Below, piece after piece: positions 32,165 to 41,339 of a stretch of DNA of 64,000 bases (position 1 is its first letter; every line of letters starts with the position of its first letter). The notes beneath the pieces were generated by a model that was not told where the DNA came from, did not search any database, and saw only the letters and a program-made list of their open reading frames with translations. The translations under genes were made by a program, and so were the position numbers. This stretch comes from Mesorhizobium ciceri biovar biserrulae WSM1271 (lineage in GTDB: Bacteria; Pseudomonadota; Alphaproteobacteria; Rhizobiales; Rhizobiaceae): positions 361,540-425,539 of the forward strand of contig NC_014918.1 of NCBI RefSeq assembly GCF_000185905.1, in the 5' to 3' direction.

Positions 32165-33276
32165 GCCAGATTCGTCCCCTGCAGGCTGCGGATATTCCGG
32201 CCGTCGCCGGGCTCTTTCAAAGAACCTTCCGGGACGGTGGCAAGCCGCCGCCTCCGGCGCTCGAGACTTATCTGCGCTGGCACTATCTCGAAGGCCCGGT
32301 CTGCGATCCGGAGATCGCGTCTCTCGTCCATATTGCGAGCGAAGGCGACATTTCAGGCTTTGTCGGCGTAAATGTGCTGCCGATGAGGCATGGCCAGTGC
32401 AAGCTGCGCGCCGCCATCTGTGGTTCGCTCATGGTCGAACCGCGGGCGAACGACCCGATGGCCGGCGCAAGGCTGCTCAGGACATTCCTGGCCGGGCCGC
32501 AGGACATCTCCTTCAGCGAAACCGCAAATGCCCTCTCGACGCAGATGTGGACGAAACTGCGCGGGGTCGCCCTGCCGCAATACAGCCTGGACTGGATCCG
32601 GGTCATCCGGCCTTCGGCCTTCCTGCTCGATCTAGCCTCGCGGCGAGCCGGCGCCGTGCGCTTGCTTGACCCGCTCGCGCGCGGACTCGATCGCTATCTT
32701 CGCGGACGGATGCAGGAGAACGAGATGCGCTGGTCCGGGGTCCCGGAACTCTGGAATGGCAAGGGCGGCCTCAAGGTAGCCGAAATCGATCAAGCCGGTT
32801 TTGCGGCTCTTTTGGACCCGTTGACGCGGCAGTTCCCGCTCCGCCCCGACTGGAGCGCCGAGCAGCTTGCGCATATCCTCGCGGAGGCTTCCCAGAAGCC
32901 GGACTATGGTGATGCCGTGTTCGCGTCCGTCTCCTCCCCCAGCGGGGCGCTGGTCGGCGCCTTCCTCTATCACACCCGCCCGGGCAGGATGGCGCGCGTG
33001 CTGCAGGTTCTGGCCCTGCCGGGGCAAGCTGGTTCCGTCGTCGACTGCTTGATTGGCGATGCGGCGCGGCGCGGCGCCGCCGGCCTGCGCGGCCGGACGC
33101 AACCCGCTCTGCTCGCAGCGATGCTGGGCCGGCGGGTCGCCTTCACTCAACCGGCCTCGACCGTGGTGCATTCGCGCGACGAGGAGCTGGTGAACGCGTT
33201 TCTGAGCTCGCAAGGCTTCTTCAACGGGCTGGCCGGCGAGCGCTGGAATCGCTTGGCCGGGGAGCAGTTCGAATAG
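32161..33276 (+). CDS. GNAT-type acyltransferase
   Basis: Protein of 371 residues beginning MSQIRPLQAADIPAVAGLFQ, a typical GNAT entry strand and helix, with ISGFVGVNVLPMRHG and ICGSLMVEPRAND in the acyl-CoA binding region. Its length suggests a duplicated GNAT or FemAB-like fold: the second half (residues 190-371) contains GALVGAFLYHTRPGRMARVL. Acyl donor could be the ACP encoded in the convergent operon. Translationally coupled to the methyltransferase. The exact reaction is unknown. Confidence 0.72.
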   Translation: MSQIRPLQAADIPAVAGLFQRTFRDGGKPPPPALETYLRWHYLEGPVCDPEIASLVHIASEGDISGFVGVNVLPMRHGQCKLRAAICGSLMVEPRANDPMAGARLLRTFLAGPQDISFSETANALSTQMWTKLRGVALPQYSLDWIRVIRPSAFLLDLASRRAGAVRLLDPLARGLDRYLRGRMQENEMRWSGVPELWNGKGGLKVAEIDQAGFAALLDPLTRQFPLRPDWSAEQLAHILAEASQKPDYGDAVFASVSSPSGALVGAFLYHTRPGRMARVLQVLALPGQAGSVVDCLIGDAARRGAAGLRGRTQPALLAAMLGRRVAFTQPASTVVHSRDEELVNAFLSSQGFFNGLAGERWNRLAGEQFE

Positions 33277-33324
33277 GCCGTCATTTGCCCGCGCGGCGAC
33301 GTAATCCCGATGGTCGCGCCGATC

Positions 33325-34332
33325 TCAGCTGGCGATTTCCTCGACGGGGCGGACGAGCTGCGGGCCAAGGTGCAGATGGCGCGTCGCCCGGCGCTTGGCG
33401 GCGATATCGGCCCAGACGCGTTCGACCTCGACCGCAGTCAGCTTCGCGGCGGCGCCGACGTCCGCGGCTGAAAGGCCGTTATTCAGGCCGAAGAGGCAAA
33501 TATCCATGCGGTCATAGGGCAGGGAGAAGTAGAACTCTTCCTGCGTCTGCTCGAGGGAATAGGTGTCGGTCGTCGGCGCCCTGCGGCAGATTTCCTCGGG
33601 AATGCCGAGATGGGCGGCAAGCGCATAGACTTGGCTCTTGTAGAGATGGGCGATCGGTTTGACGTCAGCCGCGCCGTCGCCATTCTTCACGAAGAAGCCT
33701 TGGTCGTATTCGAGCCGGTTCGGCGTGCCGAGCACGGCGAAATTCAGCCGGTCGGCGTGATAGTACTCGATCTGTTTGCGCGTGCGCTGCTTCATGTTGG
33801 TGGCGGCGACGATGCCGAGATAGACCGCCGCCGACATGCGCAGCTTCGTCTGCCGGCCTTCGGGGTCCTGCACCACCAGCGAGGAGATGTTGTAGCCCTC
33901 CCCGGCGAGTGAATTGGCGATGACGATCTTTGAGGCCCAGCCCGGCCCGTATTCCGGCACCAGCTCGCGGATGAAGGTATCCCGCCGCTGATAACAACCC
34001 ATCGCGTGCAGCGTCGGGCCGATATCCTCCACGATCGCTTCGACGCCAAAGGTTTCGGCGGCCAGCCGGCCGAGGCGGAGGCTGTCGGGATCGGAGTCGC
34101 TTTCCGGCATGAACAGGCAGAAGACGTTCTTCGCGCCGACGGCGCGGGCGGCGAGCGCGACCGAGACGCTGGAATCGATGCCGCCAGAGAGGCCGAGCAC
34201 GAGCCCGCGCTTGCGCATGCCGCGTAGCTGCTCGCGCAACCCGGCGACGATGCGATCGGTTTCCGCTGCGTTGTCGAGCGTCAGCGCGTCGGCCGAGAAG
34301 GCGGGACGGCTCGGGGCGAGGGAGAGATTCAT
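33325..34332 (-). CDS. nadE: NAD+ synthetase-family amide-forming enzyme
   Basis: ATP-pyrophosphatase of 335 residues with the PP-loop LGLSGGIDSSVSVA at about 46-60, the NadE segments VYLGIVAATNMKQRTRKQIE and YDQGFFVKNGDGAADVKPIA, and ICRRAPTTDTYSLEQTQEEF. It has no glutaminase domain, so it would use free ammonia or ammonia from the AsnB-like partner. Being the last gene of an operon with AsnB, ACP and an AMP ligase, it may activate a carboxylate of the cluster product and not serve bulk NAD synthesis. Four bases overlap with the ligase gene. Symbol reflects family only. Confidence 0.82.
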   Translation of the reverse strand: MNLSLAPSRPAFSADALTLDNAAETDRIVAGLREQLRGMRKRGLVLGLSGGIDSSVSVALAARAVGAKNVFCLFMPESDSDPDSLRLGRLAAETFGVEAIVEDIGPTLHAMGCYQRRDTFIRELVPEYGPGWASKIVIANSLAGEGYNISSLVVQDPEGRQTKLRMSAAVYLGIVAATNMKQRTRKQIEYYHADRLNFAVLGTPNRLEYDQGFFVKNGDGAADVKPIAHLYKSQVYALAAHLGIPEEICRRAPTTDTYSLEQTQEEFYFSLPYDRMDICLFGLNNGLSAADVGAAAKLTAVEVERVWADIAAKRRATRHLHLGPQLVRPVEEIAS

Positions 34333-35873
34333 TGTGCAGTCCCCAACGTTTCGGCCGCCAGCCTTCGGCTGACCTTTCCGGTATCGGTCTTCGGCAACTC
34401 GCGGCGGAACTCGATGAGCTTCGGCACCATGAAATCCTCGAGATGAACGGCGCAGTAGCGAATGATGTCCCGCTCGCTCAGGGTCTCGTCCGAGAGAACG
34501 ACGAGAGCGGCAATGGCGTGGCCGAGCACCGGATCCGGCACGCCGGTCACCACGGCTTCCACGATGCCTGGATGGGCGTGCAGCACAGTTTCGACTTCCT
34601 TCGGGGCGACCTTTTCGCCGCGCGTCTTGATGATGTCGTCCTTGCGGCCAACGAAATAAAGGAAGCCGTCCTCGTCCGTCCGGAACAGGTCACCGGTGTG
34701 GAGCCGCTTTTCCCAGGGATGCGGCCCGGGACGCAGCATCTGCTCCGTGGCCACGTCGTTGCGCCAATAGCCCTGCATGACATGCGGGCCGCGGATGACC
34801 AACTCGCCCGCCACGCCCGGTGGCATGCGGTTGCCCTCATCGTCGACGACGATCGCTTCCGTGTTGGGAATAGCGATGCCGACGGAACCCGGCCGGCGGT
34901 CCAGCTCCTCCGGGGGCAGGTAGGTGCAGCGCTTGCATTCCGTCAGACCGTACATGGAAAAGAGCCGTACGCCGGGGAACAGCTCGCGCAGCCGGGCGAT
35001 ATGCACCGGCGGCAGGGCGGCGGCGGTGTTCGAGATATAGCGAAGGCTCGGCAGGAAACCCGGCGCCAAATCGCGCATCTGCAGGATCAGCGCCGCCATC
35101 GTCGGCACCAGCGGGAAACCGGTGACCTTCTCGGCGCGGATGCGCTCGAAAATGGCCTGCGGAAAGGCGAATGATTTTTCGAGGACGAGGGTCGCGCCGA
35201 GCTTCGTCGCCATCAGCAGCTGATAGAGGCCGTAGTCGAAAGCCAGGGGCAGGACATTGAGGATGATGTCGTCACGGGTGTTGCGCAGATAGGTCGTGAT
35301 GGATTCGGCCGCGGCATCGATATTGCGATGCGTCATCATCACGCCCTTGGGGCGGCCGGTGGAGCCCGAGGTGTAGATCAGCATGGCGAGGTCGATATCG
35401 ATCCCGCCATGGCGAATGGGCACGGGCGCGACCTTGAGACAATCCTCGAAGGAGGCAGCGCCATCCGGCGTATGGCTGGATGGCGCTTGCGTCGACGCGA
35501 CGAAGAACGGCCGGTCCGACAGCGCACGCGCCTGGATCACGACAGGCATCAGCTTGGCCTGAGTCAGGATCGCCGCAGCCTCGCAATCGTCGATGACATA
35601 AGCGAGCTTGTCGGCCTTGGTGGAGGCGTTGATCGGGCTGAAGGTCGCGCCCGCCTTGAGAACCGCGAAGATCGAGACGGCGGCTTCCCAGCAATTGTCC
35701 ATGAAGACGAGAACGCGGTCGCCGCGCTGCACGCCATTCTCGGCGAGAGCGGTCGCAAGCCGGTTCGACAGATCGTCGAGCTCGTCATAGCGCAACCGCT
35801 CCCGGTCGGTGACAAGCGCCGTCTTCGCGCCATGCGCGGCCGCGTTCGTGATGAGGAATTGCTCGACCCGCAT
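34329..35873 (-). CDS. AMP-dependent acyl/aminoacyl ligase
   Basis: ANL-superfamily adenylating enzyme of 514 residues. Visible core motifs: A3 IYTSGSTGRPKGVMMTH, A5 SMYGLTECKR, A7-A8 TGDLFRTDEDGFLYFVGRKD, and A10 PKTDTGKVSRR with the catalytic Lys. The start at 35873 (MRVEQFLITNAAAHGAKTAL) is chosen because it lies 26 bases after the ACP stop and begins a typical ANL N-terminus. It probably activates an acid and loads it onto the ACP encoded directly upstream. Substrate pocket residues cannot be assigned from sequence reading. Confidence 0.9.
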   Translation of the reverse strand: MRVEQFLITNAAAHGAKTALVTDRERLRYDELDDLSNRLATALAENGVQRGDRVLVFMDNCWEAAVSIFAVLKAGATFSPINASTKADKLAYVIDDCEAAAILTQAKLMPVVIQARALSDRPFFVASTQAPSSHTPDGAASFEDCLKVAPVPIRHGGIDIDLAMLIYTSGSTGRPKGVMMTHRNIDAAAESITTYLRNTRDDIILNVLPLAFDYGLYQLLMATKLGATLVLEKSFAFPQAIFERIRAEKVTGFPLVPTMAALILQMRDLAPGFLPSLRYISNTAAALPPVHIARLRELFPGVRLFSMYGLTECKRCTYLPPEELDRRPGSVGIAIPNTEAIVVDDEGNRMPPGVAGELVIRGPHVMQGYWRNDVATEQMLRPGPHPWEKRLHTGDLFRTDEDGFLYFVGRKDDIIKTRGEKVAPKEVETVLHAHPGIVEAVVTGVPDPVLGHAIAALVVLSDETLSERDIIRYCAVHLEDFMVPKLIEFRRELPKTDTGKVSRRLAAETLGTAQ

Positions 35874-35899
35874 GAGCTCGGGCCTTCCGCTGCCAGCCG

Positions 35900-36166
35900 T
35901 CACGCCGCGACGAGCGATGCGGTCTTCGCTGTGATGAAGGCCGTGATGCGCGCCAGTGAATCGAGGTTGGCCGGCACGATATCGGCGTCCGCAACTGTGA
36001 TTCCGCAATGGTCCTCGATAAAGGCCACCAGTTCCAGAACGCCGGTCGAATCGATGATGCCGTTCTCGATCAGCGAGTCCGTATCGGCGAGGGCGTGGGT
36101 GGTGTCGCCGAACAGGAAGTTCTCGATGACAAAGGCCTTCACTGCGTCTTGGATCGTATCGGTCAT
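35900..36166 (-). CDS. Acyl carrier protein
   Basis: Carrier protein of 88 residues (MTDTIQDAVKAFVIENFLFG) with the phosphopantetheine attachment Ser in NGIIDSTGVLELVAFIE, the usual DS motif with following helix II. Single-copy, stand-alone carrier between asnB-like and ligase genes. It likely presents an acyl or aminoacyl intermediate to the amidotransferase, GNAT or methyltransferase of this locus. Confidence 0.88.
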   Translation of the reverse strand: MTDTIQDAVKAFVIENFLFGDTTHALADTDSLIENGIIDSTGVLELVAFIEDHCGITVADADIVPANLDSLARITAFITAKTASLVAA

Positions 36167-36189
36167 GTCGTTCGCTTTCCTTGGTGGTG

Positions 36190-38127
36190 TCAGGCGGCCT
36201 TTGCGTTGCAAATGCCTGTGCCGGTGAAAGTCGTCAGCCACAGCTGCGTCGACAGGATGCCGACAAAGGCCGCGTTGTCGCGAAAGCCGGAGGCCGGCTG
36301 GCGGCTGCATTTCTCATGTAGTTTTGCCACTGCCTTCGGATTGAAGAGCCCGCCGGCGCTGACTGCGGCGTCGCCCAGGGCCGACTGGACATAGTCCCTC
36401 GTGCCCGGCCCAACGAAGGACTGGCTATCCGGTGCGCGATAGGGCTGCTTGGTCCGCCGGCCGATGGCGGCCGGCAGCAGGTCTTTGGTCGCCTCCCGCA
36501 GAATATGCTTCTCCACGAGCCCCTTCAGCTTCATCTCGGGAGGAAGGCCGGCGGCAAACTCGACCAGATGATGGTCGAGGAAGGGAAAGCGGCCCTCGAT
36601 GCCGTGGGCCATCGCCATGCGGTCGCCCTGGCTGGACAGGATATAGCCAGGGAGAAGGAAGCGGGCTTCCAGATATTGCGCCTGATGCAAGGGATGCCAG
36701 CGGGCGAACGCCTCGGGCAGCCGCGCGGCGAGCTCCTCGGCGGCGTCATATCCGGACAATGTGGCACGCAGATCGCCCGAGTAGAACAGCTTCGTCGCCG
36801 CCGTGCCGTCGAACCTCGGCCGATGGGAGAACAGCGGATCGTCAAGCGTCGCGCCGCTAGCCCCGAAGAAGGAGAACAGGTACTCGGCCGATTGCTGCCT
36901 TAGGCCGGGAAGATAGGGGTAGAGCTTGCGGAACAGATGCGGCCGGATGCGGGAGCCGGGCTGTCTCCCGCAAAAGCGCCGAACCCTGGCCTCCTTGAAA
37001 ATATCGTAGCCGGCAAAGACTTCGTCGGCGCCTTCGCCCGTCAGCACCACTTTCAAACCGGCCTCGCGCACGAGGCTCGAGAGCTTGTAGAGCGGGGCAG
37101 GGGCAGTGCGCAGGATCGGCCGCTCGGTGAAGCGGATAACGTCAGGGAAGACGGCGGCGATATCGCCTTCCCCGCAGGCGACGGCGCTGTGATGCGTGCC
37201 GAGCGCACGGGCCATCTCGATCTGGAAGGGGCTCTCGTCATGTTCGGCGCTATCGAATGTGACCGAGAAGGTCCTGAGGCCACCCGGCGCCATGCCCGCC
37301 GCCAGCGCCGATGTGATGGAGGAATCGAGGCCGCCAGACAGATAGGCGCCGACTGGCACATCGGCGCGCATGCGCATGCGGGTCGCCTCCGTCAGGAGGG
37401 CGCGCAGTTCCTCGGCCGCGGCACGCTCGTCCCCCTGCCGGGGCGGCGCGTCCCGGTCGGGATACTCCAGACTCCAGTAGGGCCGGGTCGAGACGCTGCC
37501 CTCTTGCACGATCATCAGGCTTGCGGGTTCGATCTCGTAGATGTTGCGGAAGGGCGTGCGCGGCGCGATCGGGGCCCAGAGCGTGAAGATCTGGTCGAGT
37601 GCGACCGGATCAATCTCGGCCGCGACGCCCGGGGCCTGGAGGAGCGCCTTGACCTCCGAGGCGAAGTAAAGCCGTTCGCCCTGCCTTGTATAGAAGAGCG
37701 GCCGGACCCCCATGCGGTCGCGGGTCAGAACCATGCGGCGGCGGCGGCCGTCCCAGAGCGCAAAGGCGAAATCGCCATTGAGCGCGGAGACGCAATCCTC
37801 CCCCATCTCGTCATAGAGATGCAGGATCACTTCGGTGTCGCTGGTTGTCCGGAAATGGCGGCCTTTCGCGCGAAGCTGCTCGCGCAATTCCACATAGTTG
37901 AAGATCTCGCCGTTGAAGGCGATCGTCAGATCGCCCGTCGCATCGGACATCGGCTGCTGGCCGTCCCCGAGACCGACGATGGACAGCCGCGCATGGCCGA
38001 GGCCGGCCGCCTTTGTGGTGAAGAACCCCTGCTCATCGGGGCCGCGATGCGCAATGGCAGCCGTCATCCTTTCAAGGAGCGCCCTCCCATCCCGGACAGT
38101 GCCGAAATAGCCGCTAAAACCGCACAT
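36190..38127 (-). CDS. asnB: Asparagine synthetase-like amidotransferase
   Basis: Class II glutamine amidotransferase of 645 residues. The N-terminus MCGFSGYFG exposes the nucleophile Cys2; RLSIVGL, FNGEIFNY and SDTEV are the glutaminase site; the synthetase domain holds the PP-loop AYLSGGLDSS, the LTGEGADEVFAGYD segment and GIEGRFPFLDHHLVEFA. All catalytic positions look intact. As first gene of asnB-acp-ligase-nadE it probably converts a carrier-bound or free carboxylate into an amide, as AsnB homologues in exosortase-linked and secondary-metabolite loci do. The gene symbol denotes family, not asparagine biosynthesis. Confidence 0.9.
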   Translation of the reverse strand: MCGFSGYFGTVRDGRALLERMTAAIAHRGPDEQGFFTTKAAGLGHARLSIVGLGDGQQPMSDATGDLTIAFNGEIFNYVELREQLRAKGRHFRTTSDTEVILHLYDEMGEDCVSALNGDFAFALWDGRRRRMVLTRDRMGVRPLFYTRQGERLYFASEVKALLQAPGVAAEIDPVALDQIFTLWAPIAPRTPFRNIYEIEPASLMIVQEGSVSTRPYWSLEYPDRDAPPRQGDERAAAEELRALLTEATRMRMRADVPVGAYLSGGLDSSITSALAAGMAPGGLRTFSVTFDSAEHDESPFQIEMARALGTHHSAVACGEGDIAAVFPDVIRFTERPILRTAPAPLYKLSSLVREAGLKVVLTGEGADEVFAGYDIFKEARVRRFCGRQPGSRIRPHLFRKLYPYLPGLRQQSAEYLFSFFGASGATLDDPLFSHRPRFDGTAATKLFYSGDLRATLSGYDAAEELAARLPEAFARWHPLHQAQYLEARFLLPGYILSSQGDRMAMAHGIEGRFPFLDHHLVEFAAGLPPEMKLKGLVEKHILREATKDLLPAAIGRRTKQPYRAPDSQSFVGPGTRDYVQSALGDAAVSAGGLFNPKAVAKLHEKCSRQPASGFRDNAAFVGILSTQLWLTTFTGTGICNAKAA

Positions 38128-38210
38128 GCCGAGATATTTCCAAGTCCACCAGCGCGGCCCGGACTATAGCCGCCAAGATATCGGTAGGTGTTAAATATTT
38201 GGGACTATTC

Positions 38211-38712
38211 ATGAGAATGGTAAATTTTGAGCGGCCGCCGACGGCTGATTCCTTGCGTGAGCATTGGATCTGCCGCGAGATGAGGGCAATGAAGCTTTTG
38301 GCGTCGTGTTCGCATGATGTTCACGGGGTCTGAGGGGCAGGCCCTCATCGCCTTCTGTCGAGGGCTAGGTCTGGGACTTCTCAAGGTCTGTCGTTGTCGG
38401 GGAAAGTGGTCCGCGCGGCAGAATGAAATCTACGACGGTGCCATTGCCGGAATTGAGGCAGGCGTGGCCGCATGCCGCCTTGGCGTAACGGCAAGCGATC
38501 TGTACAAGGCAGTCCTCGATGTTCTTGACGGCCGCGGAATTTTTTGCGGCTACCCAATCCATGGCCATTCCTTCGGACTGGGCTGGGGCGGACCATGGTT
38601 AGTGCCAGATAACAGCTTCAAGGTTGGAGCCGGGATGGCCATCGCCGTCGAGTGCATGGCGGGCCGCGAAGACGTCGGCTATGTCAAGTTCGAGCACAAT
38701 TGTCCATCCTGA
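38211..38712 (+). pseudogene. M24-family peptidase (Xaa-Pro type) remnant
   Basis: The start region MVNFERPPTADSLREHWICR and the later piece YPIHGHSFGLGWGGPWLVPD with MAIAVECMAGREDVGYVKFE match the beginning and the metal-binding end of M24 creatinase/prolidase-like proteins. The first frame stops near 38331 and the middle of the usual protein (about 200 residues) is absent, as is the true C-terminus. It is clearly non-functional. Confidence 0.65.
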
Positions 38713-38974
38713 TCGCACCGAGCTCATTTCCACCTGTCCGGCGAGGCTCTGAAGACTTGCCCTCAAACGCATGCCCAAAACACAGCTGGTATTGGTAGCA
38801 ATCCGAGCGGACCAGGCGAGGCTGCCTCACTGCCGGGTAGCGAGAGAACCCACTTGGTGAACTCACGCGTGCGCCTGACATTCCGGGCACCGTGGACACG
38901 CGTCAAGCCGAGAGGATACTGCGCGAGCGATATCGAGTCCATGTCAAGTACCGCAATGTAGAGAACGTCGCGAC

Positions 38975-39187
38975 TGCGCGTTTCTTTCCAGTTTTACATG
39001 CACGAGGACGAACCAGATATTGTTGCCGAAGGTCGAAACCAGCCGTCGCTGACACTCATGGGAGTATGGCGGTCCCGAACAGGATGCCGTGACGCCCGAC
39101 CGTGGTGATCGGGTCCGGCAGCTTCCACATGGCGGGTCTTTCTTCTCGATGCGAGCGACCTGGCGCCAGGCACAATCCCATTGTCCT
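38975..39187 (-). pseudogene. Remnant of a third RES toxin
   Basis: Minus-strand text QWDCAWRQVARIEKK, then in another frame MWKLPDPITTVGRHGILFGT, matches WDCAWRQIARIDSK and WKLADLVVTTGLRGILFPS of the intact toxin at 8413-8937; at DNA level GCGAGCGA-CTGGCGCCAGGC segments are nearly identical. A frameshift and loss of both ends show decay. The break at its 5' side falls at the dispersed repeat. Confidence 0.7.
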
Positions 39188-39206
39188 TCCTCACCCTCGC
39201 AGCGGT

Positions 39207-39280
39207 TGCCGGCTGGCGGCAGCAATGCGCCTGATCTCGGAGTTCGGCAAACTTTACCTTCGCCCGAAAGCGGACGGTCT
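39207..39280. repeat. Short dispersed repeat, copy 2
   Basis: Shares GCGGCAGCAATGCGCCT and CCGAAAGCGGACG with 9466-9526. It directly adjoins the truncated RES toxin remnant, while copy 1 adjoins the intact RES/Xre operon of the same subtype. Confidence 0.4.
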
Positions 39281-39450
39281 GCCAAAGGTAACATGACTGC
39301 GTTGCTGGACGACGGGCCTGATCCAGCAATGACCCCGTATGTCAGGTTCCAACAGTATGGGAGGTTGTCCTGTCGAATATCATTGCCGTCGTCCTTCTTA
39401 CTGCTCACATGCACGCAACTGCGGCGATGAGTTGTCGGACCGGCTGGATC

Positions 39451-40950
39451 CTATAAAAAGCCGGCCTTTCTGAAGCCGGAGAGGAAGTGTTCGGAGGAAG
39501 ATGGGTCTGCGAAGGGAAGGTGGGCAAGGTAGCCAAGCGAGAGGTCCGGTTGCAGCCTCAGTGTGGCTTCGACTGCGACATGCGCGTTTTCCATCTCGCC
39601 TAGATGGGCGTAGGCCGCCGCGAGAAAGGCATGGATGAAGAACTGGTCGCCGGCCTTCCGATAAGCGTCGATGGCGTCGGCATATCGGCCGAGCAGGAAG
39701 AGCGCGCTTCCCTTCACCTCCCAGAACCAGACCGGGGGCAACGGGTCGAGCAGTATGGCCCTTTCGAGGACCGCCAAGGACTGCTGAGGCTGGCCGCCGT
39801 AGTTGAGCCAGCTTGCATAGTCTCCGGCAATGTTGACGTCGTGCGGATTGAGCGTACGGGCCTGCTGGAAATGCAGTCCGGCATCCCCATGCTGGCGCAT
39901 ATGTACAAGCACGAGACCCATGCTCTGGTTGCAGATGCCGTCATTCCGGTCGAGCAGGAGCGCTGTGCGCGCAGACCGCAAGGCACTTTGCAGCGTACGA
40001 GGATCGCGGTCGTACCAGAATCGCGCAACCAGGCACTGCGCTAGATAGGCATGCCCTTGAGCAAAAGTCGGATCGAGTTCGGCGCTCCGGGTAAACATGG
40101 ATTCGCCCTTGTCCATTTCATACTGATGGTAGTGCGCGCGACCCTGCAAGTAGTAGTCGTAGGCGGCCCAATCGGCCGGCGGCGTTCGCCGCGAGCGGCT
40201 AGTCGCATCTGCCTCGGCGGCGCCTTGGACGGTTGAAGCCACGAGGGCCGCCACCTCCTCCTGAACCGAAAAGATGTCCTCAAGCGCCCTGTCGTAGCGT
40301 TGAGCCCACAAATGGAAGCCGCTGGCGCCGTCGATCAGCTGCGCCGTGATCCGGATACGGCTCCCGAGCCGTCGCACGCTGCCCTCGACGAGGTAGCGCG
40401 CGCCGAGTTGCCGGTGGACTTCCGCGCCCTCCGGCGCTGGCCCACGAAACTGAAAAGATGAATTACGCGCGATCACCACGAGCGACCGGTAACGCGCCAG
40501 TTCAGTGATGATATCTTCGGTGATGCCGTCGCTCAGATAATGCTGGTCCTGATCGCCGCTCAAATTGGCGAAGGGCAGCACGGCAATGGTGGGTTTGCCG
40601 GACGGCGCGATTGGTCGCTGCACTGAACCTTCCACGCGCTCGACAGGCGCGGTGAAGCGGTAGCCGACGCGAGGCACGGTGGCGATCCAGTCGCCACCTT
40701 GGTCGGTGGGGCCGAGCGCCTTCCTCAGCGTCGCAATCTGGACGGTGAGATTGCTTTCCTCGACCGCCAGGCCCGGCCAGGCAGCTTCCATCAGCTCGGC
40801 CTTGGTCAGGATGTCGCCGGGCCGGGCCGCAAGCGTGGCGAGCAGCGTGATGCCGCGATGCCCGATGGAGATCGGTATTTCATGTCGCAGGAGCGTCCCC
40901 TTCTCAGGGTCGAGCACGAACGGACCAAAGGTGAGGTGAACCCGTTGCAT
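39451..40950 (-). CDS. Winged-helix regulator with TolB-like and TPR domains (CadC-like)
   Basis: Protein of 499 residues. Residues 1-105 form an OmpR-type winged helix (LTFGPFVLDPEKGTLLRHE, then VEESNLTVQIATLRKALG and TVPRVGYRF). Residues 125-250 form a TolB/FlgO-like domain (IAVLPFANLSGDQDQHYLSD, ARYLVEGSVRRLGSRIRITA), and the remainder contains TPR-like helices (MFTRSAELDPTFAQGHAYLA). There is no receiver domain and no evident membrane helix. Such proteins are widespread in rhizobia and mostly uncharacterised. It diverges from the DUF1127 gene with 122 bases between. Confidence 0.85.
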   Translation of the reverse strand: MQRVHLTFGPFVLDPEKGTLLRHEIPISIGHRGITLLATLAARPGDILTKAELMEAAWPGLAVEESNLTVQIATLRKALGPTDQGGDWIATVPRVGYRFTAPVERVEGSVQRPIAPSGKPTIAVLPFANLSGDQDQHYLSDGITEDIITELARYRSLVVIARNSSFQFRGPAPEGAEVHRQLGARYLVEGSVRRLGSRIRITAQLIDGASGFHLWAQRYDRALEDIFSVQEEVAALVASTVQGAAEADATSRSRRTPPADWAAYDYYLQGRAHYHQYEMDKGESMFTRSAELDPTFAQGHAYLAQCLVARFWYDRDPRTLQSALRSARTALLLDRNDGICNQSMGLVLVHMRQHGDAGLHFQQARTLNPHDVNIAGDYASWLNYGGQPQQSLAVLERAILLDPLPPVWFWEVKGSALFLLGRYADAIDAYRKAGDQFFIHAFLAAAYAHLGEMENAHVAVEATLRLQPDLSLGYLAHLPFADPSSSEHFLSGFRKAGFL

Positions 40951-41072
40951 CCCGCCATATTAAACGTTTCGGAATTTTTCGGAACAGTTTCGGCCGCGCT
41001 TTAGTACGCAGGTCCGCTCATCCGCCAAAGTAGCGTTATCGATTTTAGCAGCACCAAGAAAGGACGAGCCAA

Positions 41073-41330
41073 ATGAGCACGCAGCTTTCTCTTACCTCAA
41101 GACTCTACCAGTCTCTCTGGAGCGAACAGCCGACGTGGACGACTGAACCGGTATCGGTCTGGGCGAGACTCTTCGCCCTGCGCGGCCTGGTCGCGGTCTG
41201 GCGCGAGCGCAAGTACTATCGCGAGGAACTGAAGCGACTGGCGGAAGATGGGCCTCAGCGGATCGACGACGTCGGTCTCACCCTGGCTGCCGTCGAGGCG
41301 GAACTTCAAAAGCCGTTCTGGAAGGCGTGA
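41073..41330 (+). CDS. DUF1127 small protein
   Basis: Small basic protein of 85 residues. The DUF1127 (YjiS-like) core WARLFALRGLVAVWRERKYY with the following REELKRLAEDGPQRIDDVGL lies in the centre. In alphaproteobacteria some DUF1127 proteins bind RNA and link to phosphate, stress or RNA turnover. GGACGAG lies before the ATG. Divergent from the CadC-like regulator, which may control it. Confidence 0.85.
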   Translation: MSTQLSLTSRLYQSLWSEQPTWTTEPVSVWARLFALRGLVAVWRERKYYREELKRLAEDGPQRIDDVGLTLAAVEAELQKPFWKA

Positions 41331-41339
41331 TTTGCATCC

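Larger units (their letters stand above)
38713..39450. other. Decayed intergenic region
   Basis: Holds a RES toxin remnant (38975-39187, minus strand) and the second copy of a short dispersed repeat (39207-39280). The rest shows no supported gene. Confidence 0.5.

Noticed and set aside
33325..34332. Housekeeping NAD synthetase
   Set aside because: Possible by family, but operon position with ACP, ligase and AsnB-like genes on a plasmid and the absence of a glutaminase domain make a cluster-specific role more likely; kept open in the feature text.
36937..38169. 410-codon plus-strand frame opposite the AsnB-like gene
   Set aside because: Antisense to an enzyme with all catalytic motifs; no independent evidence.
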